This document shows, in pieces, positions 1 through 12,029 of a stretch of DNA of 64,000 bases. Source of the stretch: Vanilla planifolia (Eukaryota; Streptophyta; Magnoliopsida; Asparagales; Orchidaceae); contig CM043868.1 in assembly GCA_023846275.1 (NCBI GenBank), forward strand, positions 15,409,755-15,473,754, written 5' to 3'. Made by a program: the position numbers and the translations under genes. Numbering within the stretch: the stretch's first letter is position 1; every line of letters starts with the position of its first letter. The notes below the pieces were generated by a model that saw only the letters and a program-made list of their open reading frames with translations, did not search any database and was not told where the DNA came from.

Positions 1-117
1 TTTGCTGATTATGAATGTTCTAGTCTTGTTGTTAAGGAATAAACTGCACAAATTACTGTGTTGCAGGTTACTCAGGTTCAAATTCACGTTATTATGCTAA
101 TATGTTATGTGTTGCAG

Positions 118-3100
118 GTTGTTTTGCCATATTTTAAGTCCAAACTGCATTCCATCTACAATAGAGAAAGAGAAGCAAGGCTTCAGGAAAGCCTTTGGAT
201 TCATGATGATGGAAGGTTAGACAACCTAGATTCTTTCTTTCACCAAGGAGAAGCTTCTCAGACACAAGTTGAAGCTTCAACTACAGAAGCATCAAATATG
301 ATGCGCGTCAAAAAGAAAATCAGGGCAATTATAGGTTCGTTCTACCCATGGATTCATGCAGGCAATGAAGGTATTGAATTTGCGCAAGTTGATGATGCTT
401 CTTCTTTACCCATTACATCATTTGGATGTGCTCCCTTTGAACCATTTGTTTAATGCGCCATTTCATAGGAACATAGGTGATATGCTTGCTTTGTGTGATA
501 TTTACTTTTCATATGCAGGAAGTTCTTGAATCAAGTTTCTTTTATCACCATTGTAATGCTACCAATGTATTTTTGGGCAAATTTGATTAACTGATTTTTG
601 GGTTATTTCTCATTTGGATACTTTGTGATTTAGAATTAGGCATTGAGATTTATTAATGTATCATAATAGGCAAGTAGGTCTTAATTTTAACGAATTCTAA
701 TAAAACAAATGGTCCATACTTGAATAGGGTACACTTGTTGTCTTTCCTTTTCTTATAATATTTGCAAAATATTCTTTGTTGTGTCTAGTTTAAAAATCGA
801 GTCTCCATCTCTCCAAAAAAGATGCTTTGTCAACAACTCTAAACATGCTTTAGGCTTCTTGTCTAAACTTCAAATCCTCTTTGAGACAATCATTTACAAT
901 TTTTTTTAAGTCTTTGCGGTCCTCCCTATTGCCCTTAGATCAAAATTAAATGCATTTGAGATTCTTGATGAATCTTCTCCCTTGATTCTATCTCCACCTT
1001 CTCACTGTTTTTGAACCCTTGTGGCGACAAGTGTTTTCCCCTCTTTCCATGAATGTTGATGGCTTAGGCTTTCACTAGAAAAGGAAAGAAAATATAGCAT
1101 TTTTTACATTAGCCTTGTTTTTTTAACAATTTTATGATAAATAGGTTTACTTCTTATTATGAATAATCCAATGGAAAATGAGACCAACCTCAAGGATGTA
1201 TATAAATGTGCTTTATATTTTTTAACACATTTGATCGTAATTACTTTTGGAAAATCTGTTCATGTAGGAAAAATTGTGTTGGGTTGCTGATTTTAGAATT
1301 GTTTTATTCTAGCTTTTGTCAATAGTGCTACTGAGTTTTATATTCTAATTTAATAGTGTATAATAAATGCTAATAGTGCTTTAGTAGTTTTTAGCAGTGG
1401 ATCAGAATTTAGCATGGAAAAACCACGAAATTAAGCATAAATTAACTTCGAGACTGAGAGTGATTTGTTTTATGAGTTTGTGTGATGTCGGTGTGGAGGG
1501 ATTCTACATCTTCATGCCTTGGAAACTATAGCATAGAGACAACAAGACTGAAATATTTCAGTTGTCAAAATTGATGATGAAGAGACAACTACAAAATGAA
1601 AACCCTACACCTCCAAAACATTGGATAAAGAAAATTTCAAAACCTTATTTCAACTGTTTTAAATTTTCTATTTCGTAAGGACATTATAGTCCTCCTTTGC
1701 TATCCATTTTGAACAATTTCTACTGTTTCTACAAGTCAACAAATGCATGCAGTATGATTTTGAAGTCATATAAGAGGTAGATATATAGTCAAACCTTGTT
1801 AATAAATGAACACAATTTATTGTTTACAGGCTTCAAAGAAACCAAAGCTAAAGAAAATTTATACCAGATAGAGCCTAAGCGTAATGAGAGTGATTTTGGA
1901 TGTTGGCGAGGTAGACAATGGGTCTATAATCATCTATATCCCTTTGATAAATCTCTTCAAAAGGTAAACTTTGCATTGACATGGATTTGCAAGGGATATC
2001 CTTGAAGAAATGATGTGTGAAATACAATGGAAGAAATCTAAAAAAATCTCTTTTAGCCTACTGTCAAGTCCAGAAGCCAAAAGATCTCACACAAAATATT
2101 GTACGCAAAAATTGTAGAAGTGATAAAGATAGCTAAAAATTTCAAAGAAATTATCAATAAATAAAAAACTTGTTAACCATATTTCTTCAGAAAAATAAAG
2201 ACTCACAATTTAAAGAGAATAACTCACTTCACAAAAAGTACCCCTCGATCTCCTTCCCTGATACATGGTCTCTCATCGACATGATTGAAAATTTAACAAT
2301 CTCACTAGTCCCAACATGGAACTAGATTTAGGCTTTCTATTTGATAACTCTATTTTGTATCTCACTGCATGCTTCAATTGCTTATGGTTATTTGGGCAAC
2401 ATTCTTTGAAATGCAAATATTCATTTTTTGTACATTGTTTTAATATCAAGCCATCAATTTGACCATGCAGAGTTCATTGTCTTGTACACTTATCATTTCT
2501 TAGTGTACGTGTACAGAGTTTCCCCTGCATTCAAATCAATATGTGCATCATTCCATCTCTGCATCCAACTACATGCCTATGTTGAACTGTATGTTCAAGT
2601 TCAATTATGGTCAATTGTATTAATACAGTTTATTTGTGCACATTAGATCATCCTAAACATGCTTTATGCATGCATTGGATCAAATTGCATGAACCTAAGC
2701 CTGGTCTCCATTGCTACTACACACTATACATTTACAATATTGTTTATATGTATATTTTTCTTGCATTGTTAGCCTATCCACACATTGTGCATAGAGTTGA
2801 GCTTTTTTGATTTATGCAGATACAAATATTGTTTTACATGCATAATTATAAAATTATCTCAATGTATTTTTTGTGTAAATTTCAAGATCATGTATTTGAG
2901 AGCTACATTTGACGATCTTTTCTCCATGAACTTCCTTGATCACAAACCCCCTTCCTTAAAGAAGAGACTTTGTCTTGTAAATCATATCACTACAAATGTT
3001 TTGTGCATTACGTACTAAAGCTCTCTTTGAACTCCTCTTATTGCATTTCCCAAATAGAATGCACTTGACACTTTGTATGTCTTAGATCATACCCTTTTGT

Positions 3101-6100
3101 TGGATGCAAACCATAACTCTTCTCCTTGAAAGGCTGGAATCTCCAATTTCGTTGTCTTTGCCTTAACTATATAAGTTTGTGTCTCCCTTATCTATAAAAT
3201 TGATATTTTTCTCTTCGACAAGAAAGGAATCACTGACTTCTATTCAAGCTGCTCTACTTTGCTAGAATATTCTTGTAAAATGAGTTATTTGGAAAATTAT
3301 ACTTTACTTTCTCCATTCCCATTTGAACCAATCGTGGAGCCCAATGAGCTATATTTGATTTTGATGACTAGTGCCATATGTGCTTATTATGATAATCTAA
3401 TGTTTTTACCTATTGTGATATGCTTGGGTCTTGGAGTTAGGTATTATTTTTCTATTTAGAAGTTATGAAAAGGTAGAGTTTAGTTGTTTACTACTTAAGA
3501 ACTTGCATGTTCATGCCACAATGATCATTTGTTATGTCATATATATGGTTATTTATATAGTCAAGGTCTAGATATGAACCAAATTAGGATAACCTTTACC
3601 TAGATAATAGAACCATAGCTTTACATATGATGATGGTTTGATCATTAACATGAACTATCCCTTTTGCCTAAGTATTAAATAGTTTTTAACCATAGCTTTA
3701 CATAAGACATTTTTATTTTTACTTTGTCGTGCTACTTTTTTTGTACCACTAATGCCATGCTTCTTTGTCAATATAACATATGAAATTGCTTGGCTGAAGT
3801 CTTGGAATGGGAACAAGTGCAACTCCAATATGTTGTGGATCTGTAGTTCGATGAGGTATTTGTTCAATGCCATCTTCTCAAGGTCGATTCCAAGGTTAAC
3901 TATAGTCATGGAAACTTCATGGTATAATCTTGGATTGTTTGCCTTTGTTTTTGGCAAAAGTTATGCCATTGTCTCTATTGTTATCTTTGATATCCAACTG
4001 GGTATAAGTCATTACATAGAAGTCTCTTCAAGGCACTCTAATTGCATCCTTGTCCTTTTCTTGATTTAAAAGACCATTTGATCATGCAAATGGTAGATGG
4101 GCCAACTTTAAGTGAGCCAAAAAAAACTTTATTATTACAACTAGAGCACACTTATATCGAGAAGTAGGTTTCTGGTTGGTCAAACTAAGAATAAAACTTT
4201 TTGCTGCATCCAGCTCTCAATTTAGTAGGTCAGTCTTGCTTCCACTTCGAATGACTTTGTCTTGCTTCAAAAGGATTTGTTGTATCTAGGTTGTCTCCAT
4301 CAGCAATAACTAACATAGCTCTGATAGGCTTCCCTCCAAATGCAATAGGATTCTCATTTGATATCCCCTTTTAGAGCAGTGAGCATGATTACATATTGTG
4401 TCTTTTTCTTCTTTTAAATCTATAATCCCTAATTCCTAATCCTTAAACTTTAATTTTTAATCCTTAATATTTAATTCTTAATCCCTAGTCTTGGTTGCTG
4501 TGTAGAAATTCCTTTGATATCCCTCTTATCAAATCTTTATTTGTGCTTGCACTTACTGGGTAAGTGTTGCATGCAGCATCTTATGGAGCCTCAACTTCCT
4601 GTTTTTGGGACTATCATGTAATTTTTCTTTTGTCATTGCTACTATCACTTTTATGAATGTTAAACTCTAATCCTTTCATTCCTCAACTGTACCATATAAA
4701 GTCATGGCATAGAAATCCTATAGGAAAAGTCCACGAATAGGAATAATTGCTCCGATACCAAGTTGGTCTGTCTTTTTGGCAAGCCCCCTTCAGTAGGCAG
4801 ACTTCACATTGATCGGGATTTGCATGGGTATGACCTTGGAGAATAATGTGTGAATATTATGGAGGAAATATGAAAGGTCTCTTTCAAACAAGAGCTGACC
4901 AAGTAGCCAAAATATCTCGTGAAGTACATTGTTTATAGTGATTATAGAAAAAGTGAAGTAGCTAGAGGTTTTCAGCAAAATCAACATTAGACAAAATCCT
5001 CATTGAAAAGATCAATCCAAAATATTATAGACCTACAATAGAAGGAAAAAGAATCCCCTCTTTCCATAAAAGATGATCGCCTTGGTCTCTTATGCTCAAT
5101 CATCTTTAAGTTTATCACTTGAATGTTAGAAACGGAAATCTTTGATTATATTGTCTTTTAGAACATGAAGTAGCATTCTGGTAGCTCCTCCTCTACATAA
5201 GTTCTAAAGCCACATATTAACACACCTCTTGCAGGATTATCGTTTGCTTATCAGCTACTTTATTTGTTGGATGCTACTGGATTCTATACCCCTGGATTGC
5301 ATGCTCTTGGCATTCATGTATGCCGTGCTACAGGACAAGAACTGGTATGGACTGTCTAAAACTTTCATTTTTATATTATAAATTGGAAGAGTTTCTCAGC
5401 CATTGTTATTTTTTTGTTATCCATCAGTGCCAACGGTTTCTTAATCATAGGTTATTCTTTTGTCATATAATAACTACAACATTTTTTTTATTTCTAAATC
5501 CTCCTAATAATTGTATTTCCATTCTCTTTTTATTGTTTCAAGTTTATCTTTTTAACTTCTAAGCGCTTTTAATACATGTGCAATAGCCAACTATACTTGA
5601 TTTGTGGTAATGGAGTTTCTAAATGGCGTTTGTGCTCCAATCGACGACAATTTAGATGGATTCATCATCAAGAATATCAAAGATTAGAAGTCGTGAGCTG
5701 GAGAGGCTTCGTGGTCCACCTTGGCTGAAGGTTTTTGAGTAGATAAACATTTACTAAACTTCATATGAATCATATTTTTAATTCTCTAACATTGCCAATG
5801 CAAAATGCTTCTTGCTGCAGGCTATGCAGAGAGCTATGGTTAGCTGTGTTTACACAGCACTGGACTACGCCCAAACTGGCCTAATTGCAGCCGTTTTCTT
5901 TTTCAAGGTGAGGCGTTTACCTTTGTCTATTATAGTCTGATATTAATGAAGAGCATTTAAGTTTGTTGTTTTTGTTATATTTGGTGTGATCATCTGTCTA
6001 CACCTGATGGTAAACATTGTTTTTGTTATATATATATATATATGTATATATATATGTATGTATGTATGTATATATATAATATTAGAAGTATGCATCATAT

Positions 6101-7739
6101 GAGAGCTTTGATTATTATATACCAACTAAGCTTTTGTTTGTTAAAGAGTTGCTACTAGTATCTTTGGAACTCAACTGTTTTTAAATTCAATTCTATTTGG
6201 AGAACTGCATTTCAGACCTATATAATGTCCTTCACTGAGTTTTCAAAAAAAAAAAAAAAATACCACAATTCAATGGTTATAGCCATCACATGTTTATTTT
6301 ATATCTTGCTAACAAACCCGAAAATGACTTTTTCTTTATAGCTCTATTTTATTTTTAATATAATTGATTGTAGTTCAACATGTCACTGCATTATAACTAT
6401 AGGCTTCCTGCCTCACCAATCTCATTATGTTCTCACTTTAACCACCAAAACAAACAGTCATAAAACTAGGTGTTACATGTAAGTCTAGTGGGTTGTATCC
6501 TTTTTTTTTGTGCAACTGCATGTTAAATGCCTATTAGTTATGTTTTGATTGGGGCATGGACAAGTTGGAAAACTCTGTTGTTTGATTGTTAGCATGGACA
6601 AGTTGGAATACTGTGTATCCCTCTGATAAGTTTTTAAGTATTGCGTTCTCAGTGGAAGTGTTCGTTGCTGTGGGTATTCATATATGCATGCATATGTTCA
6701 CTGCACTAAGTTATCTACAATGGAAGTATATTGTAGGTTGGAGTTTCTTGTGAGGTATTTTAATCTTCTAGAGTTATGCAGATGATGGAGTGGTGGTATC
6801 AATCGGCTGAAGAGAGAATGTCAGCTCCAACGGTTTACCCCACACCTCCCCCGCCCCCCGCTCCTAAGGTATATTTGAATTTTAATTGATAATATTGTAA
6901 ATTGCATAAATTTTTAAAGCTGTCTGACAGTTCATCTATTGACATCGATTGGATCCGAAGCTGGCATGCAAATTTAATATTGAAGAATGGAATCAACATG
7001 TGTTTTATTTGAGAAGATCTAAAATAAATGTTTTATTCAAGCTAGCGGGTTAGTTATAAATAAGATTTAAAGTTTTAAAGTTTGTTTCTGGTAGTTATTT
7101 TAAATGTCCCTGAGGACTCCTTGTGGTTGCCTGTTTATTGCCAGAGCTTAGTTTCCCTTCGATGATATTCATCATAATTACATGAGAGTAGCTTTCCATC
7201 TCAAAGAGCAAAGTTAATTGATTCCATTTTTACATCCTAGTTCCTCATTGCACTGATCGTTTTGCCTGTTAATTAATTACAACTGTAAATAATTCGAGGA
7301 TCAAAGAGTATTTTCTGCATATTTTTTCTGTTCATGACACTTCAAAACAAGGTATTACATCAAAGCATATACGTAAATTGATGAAACCAGATACTACTTT
7401 AACTAAAGTTTTACTGTGTTACAAAACAGGTTGCTGAAGATGGAATAGCATTGCCTTCTGACAGAACATTGTGCCCCCTCTGCTCCCAGAAAAGGGTGAA
7501 CCCATCTGTTCTTGCAGTCTCTGGTTTTGTGTTCTGTTATCCTTGTATATTTAAATATGTATCCCAGGCAAGTACTTAAGATGTATATACCAACTCTTCT
7601 CTGTACTGAACCTCAGGTTCAATATTGTTACATCCATCTCTTATGTTATCCTTTTGATTTTTTGCAGTGCAAACGGTGCCCTATTACATTGTTACCTGCA
7701 GGGGTCGACCAGATTAGGAGACTCTTCCATGATTTATAG
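118..7739 (+). CDS. PEX12: Peroxin-12 (PEX12/APM4), 3' part of the gene, seven exons
   Basis: PEX12 is a peroxisomal membrane RING protein. With PEX2 and PEX10 it forms the ubiquitin ligase and retrotranslocation channel that recycles the import receptor PEX5. The exons I join are 118-370, 5235-5344, 5656-5730, 5821-5907, 6782-6868, 7430-7567 and 7668-7739. Together they make 822 bases, 273 residues and a TAG stop, all in one frame. The protein begins at VVLPYFKSKLHSIYNRERE and contains YQLLYLLDATGFY, ERLRGPPWLK, the proline run after EWWYQSAEER, and a C-terminal RING-like domain (CPLC, CYPC, CKRCP). All of these are recognisable from Arabidopsis PEX12. Introns are GT-AG except the last, which has a GC donor at 7568. 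The first intron listed is 4.9 kb and carries repeat DNA. Upstream exons, roughly the first third of the protein, lie left of the window. The identification is secure from recalled family similarity; the exon ends are inferred from splice consensus and frame. Confidence 0.93.
1932..5160 (-). mobile_element. Decayed non-autonomous LTR retrotransposon (putative)
   Basis: Two diverged direct repeats of roughly 350-400 bp, at about 1932-2328 and 4764-5160, lie 2,832 bp apart. They share blocks such as GGATTTGCA, AATGTGTGAA-like and CCAAAAxATCTC. Directly inside the right-hand copy, at 4749-4760, is GCTCCGATACCA. Read on the minus strand this is TGGTATCGGAGC, one base off the usual primer-binding site for initiator-methionine tRNA. 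That order (LTR, primer site, about 2.4 kb internal DNA, LTR) fits a minus-strand element. No gag or pol reading frame is recognisable inside, so it would be a TRIM/LARD-like or badly decayed copy. The element borders and TSD were not found. Confidence 0.4.
4422..4491 (+). repeat. Degenerate heptanucleotide array resembling telomere repeats
   Basis: The stretch divides cleanly into ten 7-base units in constant register: ATAATCC, CTAATTC, CTAATCC, TTAAACT, TTAATTT, TTAATCC, TTAATAT, TTAATTC, TTAATCC, CTAGTCT. The consensus YTAATYC is close to CTAAACC, a rotation of the plant telomere unit CCCTAAA. It lies inside the large PEX12 intron. It could be an old interstitial telomere-like tract or an unrelated heptamer expansion. 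Confidence 0.6.
6027..6079 (+). repeat. TA / TATG microsatellite in a PEX12 intron
   Basis: Alternating TA dinucleotides are interrupted by TATG tetranucleotide units over about 53 bases. The tract lies within the intron 5908-6781. It is likely length-polymorphic. Confidence 0.9.
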
Positions 7740-8326
7740 GATGTTTAACGTTGTGCAGGATTTGACACAACTAAGATGCTATGTTCTTGCTGCAGTAAAT
7801 TTCATGGGATGTTCTTTTGCGTAGTATTTCTTTACTTCTCATTTTCTTGAAATTTGGCTGTAGATCAGCTGCTACACTGCTCTGTCCCCATAGTGATCAA
7901 TTCAACTCGGAGTGTACAGTTGTCAATTGCTCTATTTAATGAAAAATGTTTTAGATTATTTGCATATATATATATATGGACACATACTTTTATGACAAGT
8001 TTGTAGTACTTAAATAATATCATAACCTTTTTCCTGCTTCTGCTTTAAATCTGGTTCATGTTAAACAATATGAATTTACAGAATGAGTTTCTGTAAACAA
8101 ATAACATGTTTTTGTGAAACATGTAAAGCCCTCGCTTGATGAAACTAAGCAGGATTGGAAGATTAATTAGATTGTTAACAGATGTGTGTATATTTGTTTA
8201 TATCTCTGATTTCAGTTAAATAAAAAAACGCTGAGCAAAGACTGGAAAAGAGAAGGATATTTATTAAAATAGAGGCGGAAATTTTAGATTTTAGATAAGA
8301 GAGCCATAAAGGAACTAAGTTTATTT
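7740..8326. other. Convergent 3' intergenic region between PEX12 and PGR5
   Basis: The two genes end 587 bases apart on opposite strands, so this stretch must hold both 3' UTRs and poly(A) sites. For PEX12, an AATGAAAA box near 7938 is a possible signal. For PGR5, AATAAA appears on the minus strand directly after the stop (8320-8325) and again at 8260-8265. A short TA run lies near 7964-7976. I see no further gene. Confidence 0.6.
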
Positions 8327-8794
8327 TCAAGCCAGAAAACCAAGCTTCTCTCCGTTCTTCTTGGCCAGCCTTATCAAGCCCTGCCTTTGCTTCCCATCTG
8401 CTCCAATGGTCTTACAGAACTCGGTGATGACCTGCAAAACATGTTAAATTCAAATCTCATCGGCCACGATCGATAGGAGTTCATGAGCATGCTGTCTTCT
8501 GTCTACCACTTTCTGTCATAGATATATACGTACCTGGGAATGAAGAGCGATGGCTTTGCCTCGGAGCTTATTGAATGTTTTCGGCCCAATAATGTTCCTG
8601 ACGAGAACCACAACCGGCGCGAAGACCCCCTTCCCTTCGTTCACATTCTTCATCATGGGGCAAACCCTCGTAGGCTTCGAGCTTCGACCCGGCATCGACA
8701 CCACCTTTCTGAGAGTGCGGCCATCGCCACCCAGCACCGCGCTCCAACTTCCATGCATGCTGGAGATGAGGCCGCCGATGCCTGTGGTTGACAT
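8327..8794 (-). CDS. PGR5: PROTON GRADIENT REGULATION 5 (PGR5), chloroplast
   Basis: PGR5 is a small thylakoid-associated stromal protein. With PGRL1 it is needed for the antimycin-sensitive route of cyclic electron flow around photosystem I, and so for the proton gradient that protects the photosystems. The coding exons on the minus strand are 8794-8534 (87 codons) and 8431-8327 (34 codons plus TGA), joined by a GT-AG intron. The protein is 121 aa, against 133 in Arabidopsis. Family signatures seen are PMMKNVNEGKG, RGKAIALHSQVITEFCK, KQRQGLIRLAKKNGE and the terminal LGFLA. The N-terminal part of about 45 residues is Ser/Arg/Gly-rich, as expected of a chloroplast transit peptide. I chose the ATG at 8792-8794 because its context (CCACC ATG T) and length fit. 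The frame stays open upstream to another ATG at 8956, so a longer N-terminus cannot be excluded. Confidence 0.95.
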
Positions 8795-8803
8795 GGTGGG
8801 ATT

Positions 8804-8826
8804 AGGAGAGCGATAGAGAGAGAGGG
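8804..8826 (-). promoter_or_regulatory. Pyrimidine patch in the PGR5 5' leader
   Basis: Read on the minus strand, this is a CT-rich tract (CCCTCTCTCTCTATCGCTCTCCT-like) ending about 10 bases before the PGR5 ATG. CT-rich patches and leaders near the start site are common in plant nuclear genes for photosynthesis. Its position shows a 5' UTR; a regulatory role is inference only. Confidence 0.3.
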
Positions 8827-9089
8827 CTGCTCTGCAGGTCTTGCCTCTGCTTATTGTGTGGGTGTATGGTGGAGGGTGCACGTCGATGAAGCAGGCGAAA
8901 ACGGGAGCCACACGTTGGAAATCTGGATGGAATATGTGGCAAGTTTGTGATCTCAAGGAGAGGCTTGTATTGCTTTATTAGTTGGAAGTTTAAGTAGAAG
9001 TTTCAATAACAGTATTTTTTATCACTTAAATGTAAACAGATTTTTACAGAGATGGTAAGTTATACTTGTGGTCAAGTGAATTTGGAATT

Positions 9090-9400
9090 TGATAATTGTG
9101 TTTTGACCAGTGATTAAACAAGTTACATAAATTGCCAACTAAATTTGAGTTAATTATTTTTTGTAATGAATAAATACCAAAGGAATTCTTTAGAATTACG
9201 ATTATATTTGTGGATTTTTCATAGTGTTTTGTATTGTTTACTAAAATCCATAGAAGGGAAAAGTTTTCCCAACTCTAGTCTCACATTTGTTGTACATTTG
9301 TGCACTTCAAAGAGGTTAGACTATGGAATAGAGTTTTTAGTCATTATAAAGGACGAGAATTGTTGCAAAAGCACAATATTGTAACAGCTAACCTTGTTAT
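9090..9400 (+). repeat. 5' LTR of the Gypsy element
   Basis: About 310 bases match the split 3' LTR: TGAYAATTGTG at the start, then shared blocks including TTAAACAAGTTAYR, CTAGTCTCACAT, CTTCxxxxxGAGGTTxGACTA and TTGCAAAAGCACAA, ending CTAACCTTGT. The 3' LTR, with its LINE insert removed, is about 305 bases. Many substitutions separate the two, so the element is old. Confidence 0.8.
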
Positions 9401-9402
9401 AT

Positions 9403-9414
9403 TGGTATCAGAAT
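9403..9414 (+). other. Primer-binding site of the Gypsy element
   Basis: TGGTATCAGAAT directly after the 5' LTR matches the TGGTATCAGA core of the primer site complementary to the 3' end of initiator-methionine tRNA, used by many plant LTR retrotransposons. It fixes the plus-strand orientation and the inner edge of the LTR. Confidence 0.75.
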
Positions 9415-10480
9415 CGTCATTTGTTGAGATTGCTAGAGATAATAATGAATTTAGACAAAGGATTTCGCACTTGGAAATCTTTCTTGGCACCACACTTGAT
9501 GGGGAAGATTCACATGACATTTTGGAGCTTCTTGCATGTTTGGGATCCGTATTGCAGGGGCTTCAATTGACCTTTATTGAGGATTTCAAGAGAATTATGA
9601 ATTAGTCGTGATATGTAAGGCAATTAGAAGTACAAATTTGAGGTAAAAAAATGGGCATCTTGTGAAGGTTCATGAATTGAAGTATTACAATGGCACCAAG
9701 AATGCAAAGGTGTTAGATAACTTTTTGTGAGACAAAGCAATCATTCATTGTTGCTCTTGTGCTGGATGCAAAAAAAGATAACCATTTCTAGCATGTATCT
9801 TGTAGGAGATACAAAGTTATGATGAAAAATGTAGAGCATTGATAATGCGAATGGTAGAAGATTCAAAATTGATAAATGAAAAAAGCTCAAGAGAGAAATG
9901 AATGATCAATTTCTTCATGGGTGGCTCATGAAACCTTGAAACAATTGAAGCACAATGGATCTAAGTAGGATTATATCAAGGAATTTAGTTCTTTGATGGT
10001 GGATAACCAAAATATGCCTGAGGAAGACAAGCTATTTAACTTCTTTGGGTTGAGAGTCTCCAATGTGTCTGATTTCCTTCAAAATTTGAAGAAAAAGATA
10101 AAAAAAGAAAGGGGCATGGAAGTAAGATGCCAAGAAGTTTGATGGTGGCTAGAAGAATGATAAAGGTAAGAAAAAGCAAGAGTCATCTTCTTTACAAGAT
10201 ATGCATAATTCTAACAATCAATAAAGTTATTTCTTGTACGATGGACCTTATTATGCTCGAGACTGGACAAAGCATGAGAAGCTTAATTCTCTCAATGGTT
10301 GAAAAAACTAGTGACAAATTTGATTGAGAAGTTGCTATGCTTGTCAATCTTTTGTAATTACTTAAATCATTTTGTGGTTGATTCAATCAGAACATTGAAT
10401 ACTTTGAGTAGTGGCATAACTAAAACACATTCTTTATTAATGCATATCTCAAGAAAGAAGAGTGACCAAGAGATTTTTGC
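9415..10480 (+). pseudogene. gag remnant of the Gypsy element
   Basis: The translation carries gag-like text across several frames: an N-terminal acidic segment near 9420-9600 (ISHLEIFLGTTL region), then a capsid-like stretch near 9910-10040 resembling 'ETLKQLKHNG...YIKEFSSLM' and 'MPEEDKLFNFFGL', as in plant chromovirus gag. Frameshifts and stops are frequent. The zinc-knuckle part is not recognisable. Confidence 0.65.
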
Positions 10481-12029
10481 CAAGGTGGACATGGGTGCAA
10501 CACACACCTTTGTAGTTGTCAGGCTTATTTAGAAGTATGGGCTAAAATTGAGCAAATGCTCTAGTTTTCTTAAATAGTGAATACAAAGGCTTAAGTAATG
10601 GTTTGAATAGCTTATGGAGTTCCTATGACTATAAATTAGATGATGAAGGCTAATCTATTAGTGATTCTTTTGGATGAATTTGATTTAATCATTGGAGTTG
10701 ACTTTTGTAAGAAGTTTAAGATAAGACCAATGCCTCACCTTAATAGGATCATTGTTATATCCGGTAAAATATTATACGTTTAATCTTCAATAATTCAATT
10801 GTGGCTTAGATGATTTCAGATTGACAGTAAGATGAGCCAGGAGCTCAATTGGAGGCTATTGGAATTTCTGAAATTTTCTGGGGATTTTTCGGAGCACCGA
10901 GGAAAATTTTAAGTAATTTTCCCTGTTTAATTGGATTTATTGGATTTTTGGAAATTCGAAAATCTATTTTTAAACCGGAATTTGGTTTTTACCGCGCGTG
11001 AACCGGACCGGAGCGGTTCAGCGAAGGCGGGGGCGGTTCGCCGAGTGCGTTTGCGCGTGCGGTTGGATAAGCCACGGATAAGCGGATCGGACGGACGAGA
11101 TCAGCGGTGGAGATTAACCGGCTGATCGAGTTTAAGCGGCGTTATTAGAAGGTCAACCGGCGCTTAATGGGTTCTTAACGGGTTATTACCGGTTTAAGCT
11201 GGGTATTTAACCCGATTTATTCGGCTGTTAGGGTTTTCGAGCGGTGGCCGGAGACCTTTCAAGGGGCTTTTTGTACCTGGAGGTTCGCGAGACCGAGGAG
11301 AATCGATTGGTACCGGTTTCGTTCGGCGAAGAGCAGCGGTTGGTCGCGTGCGAGCTTCACCGTCGCCGGAGAAGAAAGGTAGGAATTTCAGTTTTAAATT
11401 AGTTATTTAGCTAATTAAAAATATGGATTATTTTGCAAATAGCTACCGGAACGTGCGAATTATGGTTTTTGGAATTGATTAATGCAAATTATTGATTTTA
11501 GCATTTTTAGGGTTTTCGGAAAATTATACCCGTCGAATTCGGAAATTTTACCAAGCATGCGATGATTCAATTATGTGCTTTATTCATGTTAAGGTAGTAA
11601 CAAATGCTGGAATTATTTAATTTCGTAAATTGTCAAATTGGAGATCGGATGAAACTCCTTTGGCGGAAATTCTGATTGAACCTTAGGAATTAGTGGCATT
11701 ATTGAAACATTAGGATAGTATGAACATCGGATTTTGTTTCTTCTTGTTCGCGGTCGCCGGAAATCGGCGGAAGAATTGGATTTGGTCGGCGATTGCGTCG
11801 GCTAGGGTTTCGCGGGCGTCGGACCGAGGAAGGAGATGAATTAGGTTAATTATATTTAATTAAGTAATTGTAAATTTAATTTAATGGTATTTCTATAATA
11901 TTTATTAACGGATTATTAATTAATTCGGTTCGGCGGTGTCGCGGTTCAGCGCGAAGGCCCGAACCGGTGGCGAGATCCGGTTCAGCGGGATTCGACGCGG
12001 ACGAACGGCGCGGCGCGGAGGAGAGAGAA

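Larger units (their letters stand above)
371..5234 (+). other. Large PEX12 intron with repeat DNA
   Basis: This intron has a GT donor at 371, an AG acceptor at 5233-5234 and phase 1: the GGA glycine codon is split between the two exons. It is very long beside the other PEX12 introns here, which run from about 90 to 870 bp. Several short open frames in it (for example 1796-2005 and 3655-3957) show no family I recognise. It holds a pair of diverged direct repeats and a heptamer array, listed separately. The size is best explained by insertion of a retroelement that has since decayed. Confidence 0.85.

Noticed and set aside
4300-4312. AGCTCTGATAGG, resembling a minus-strand tRNA-Met primer site
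   Set aside because: It breaks after GCTCTGATA, without the following CCA, and does not sit beside either repeat copy; the site at 4749-4760 is better placed.
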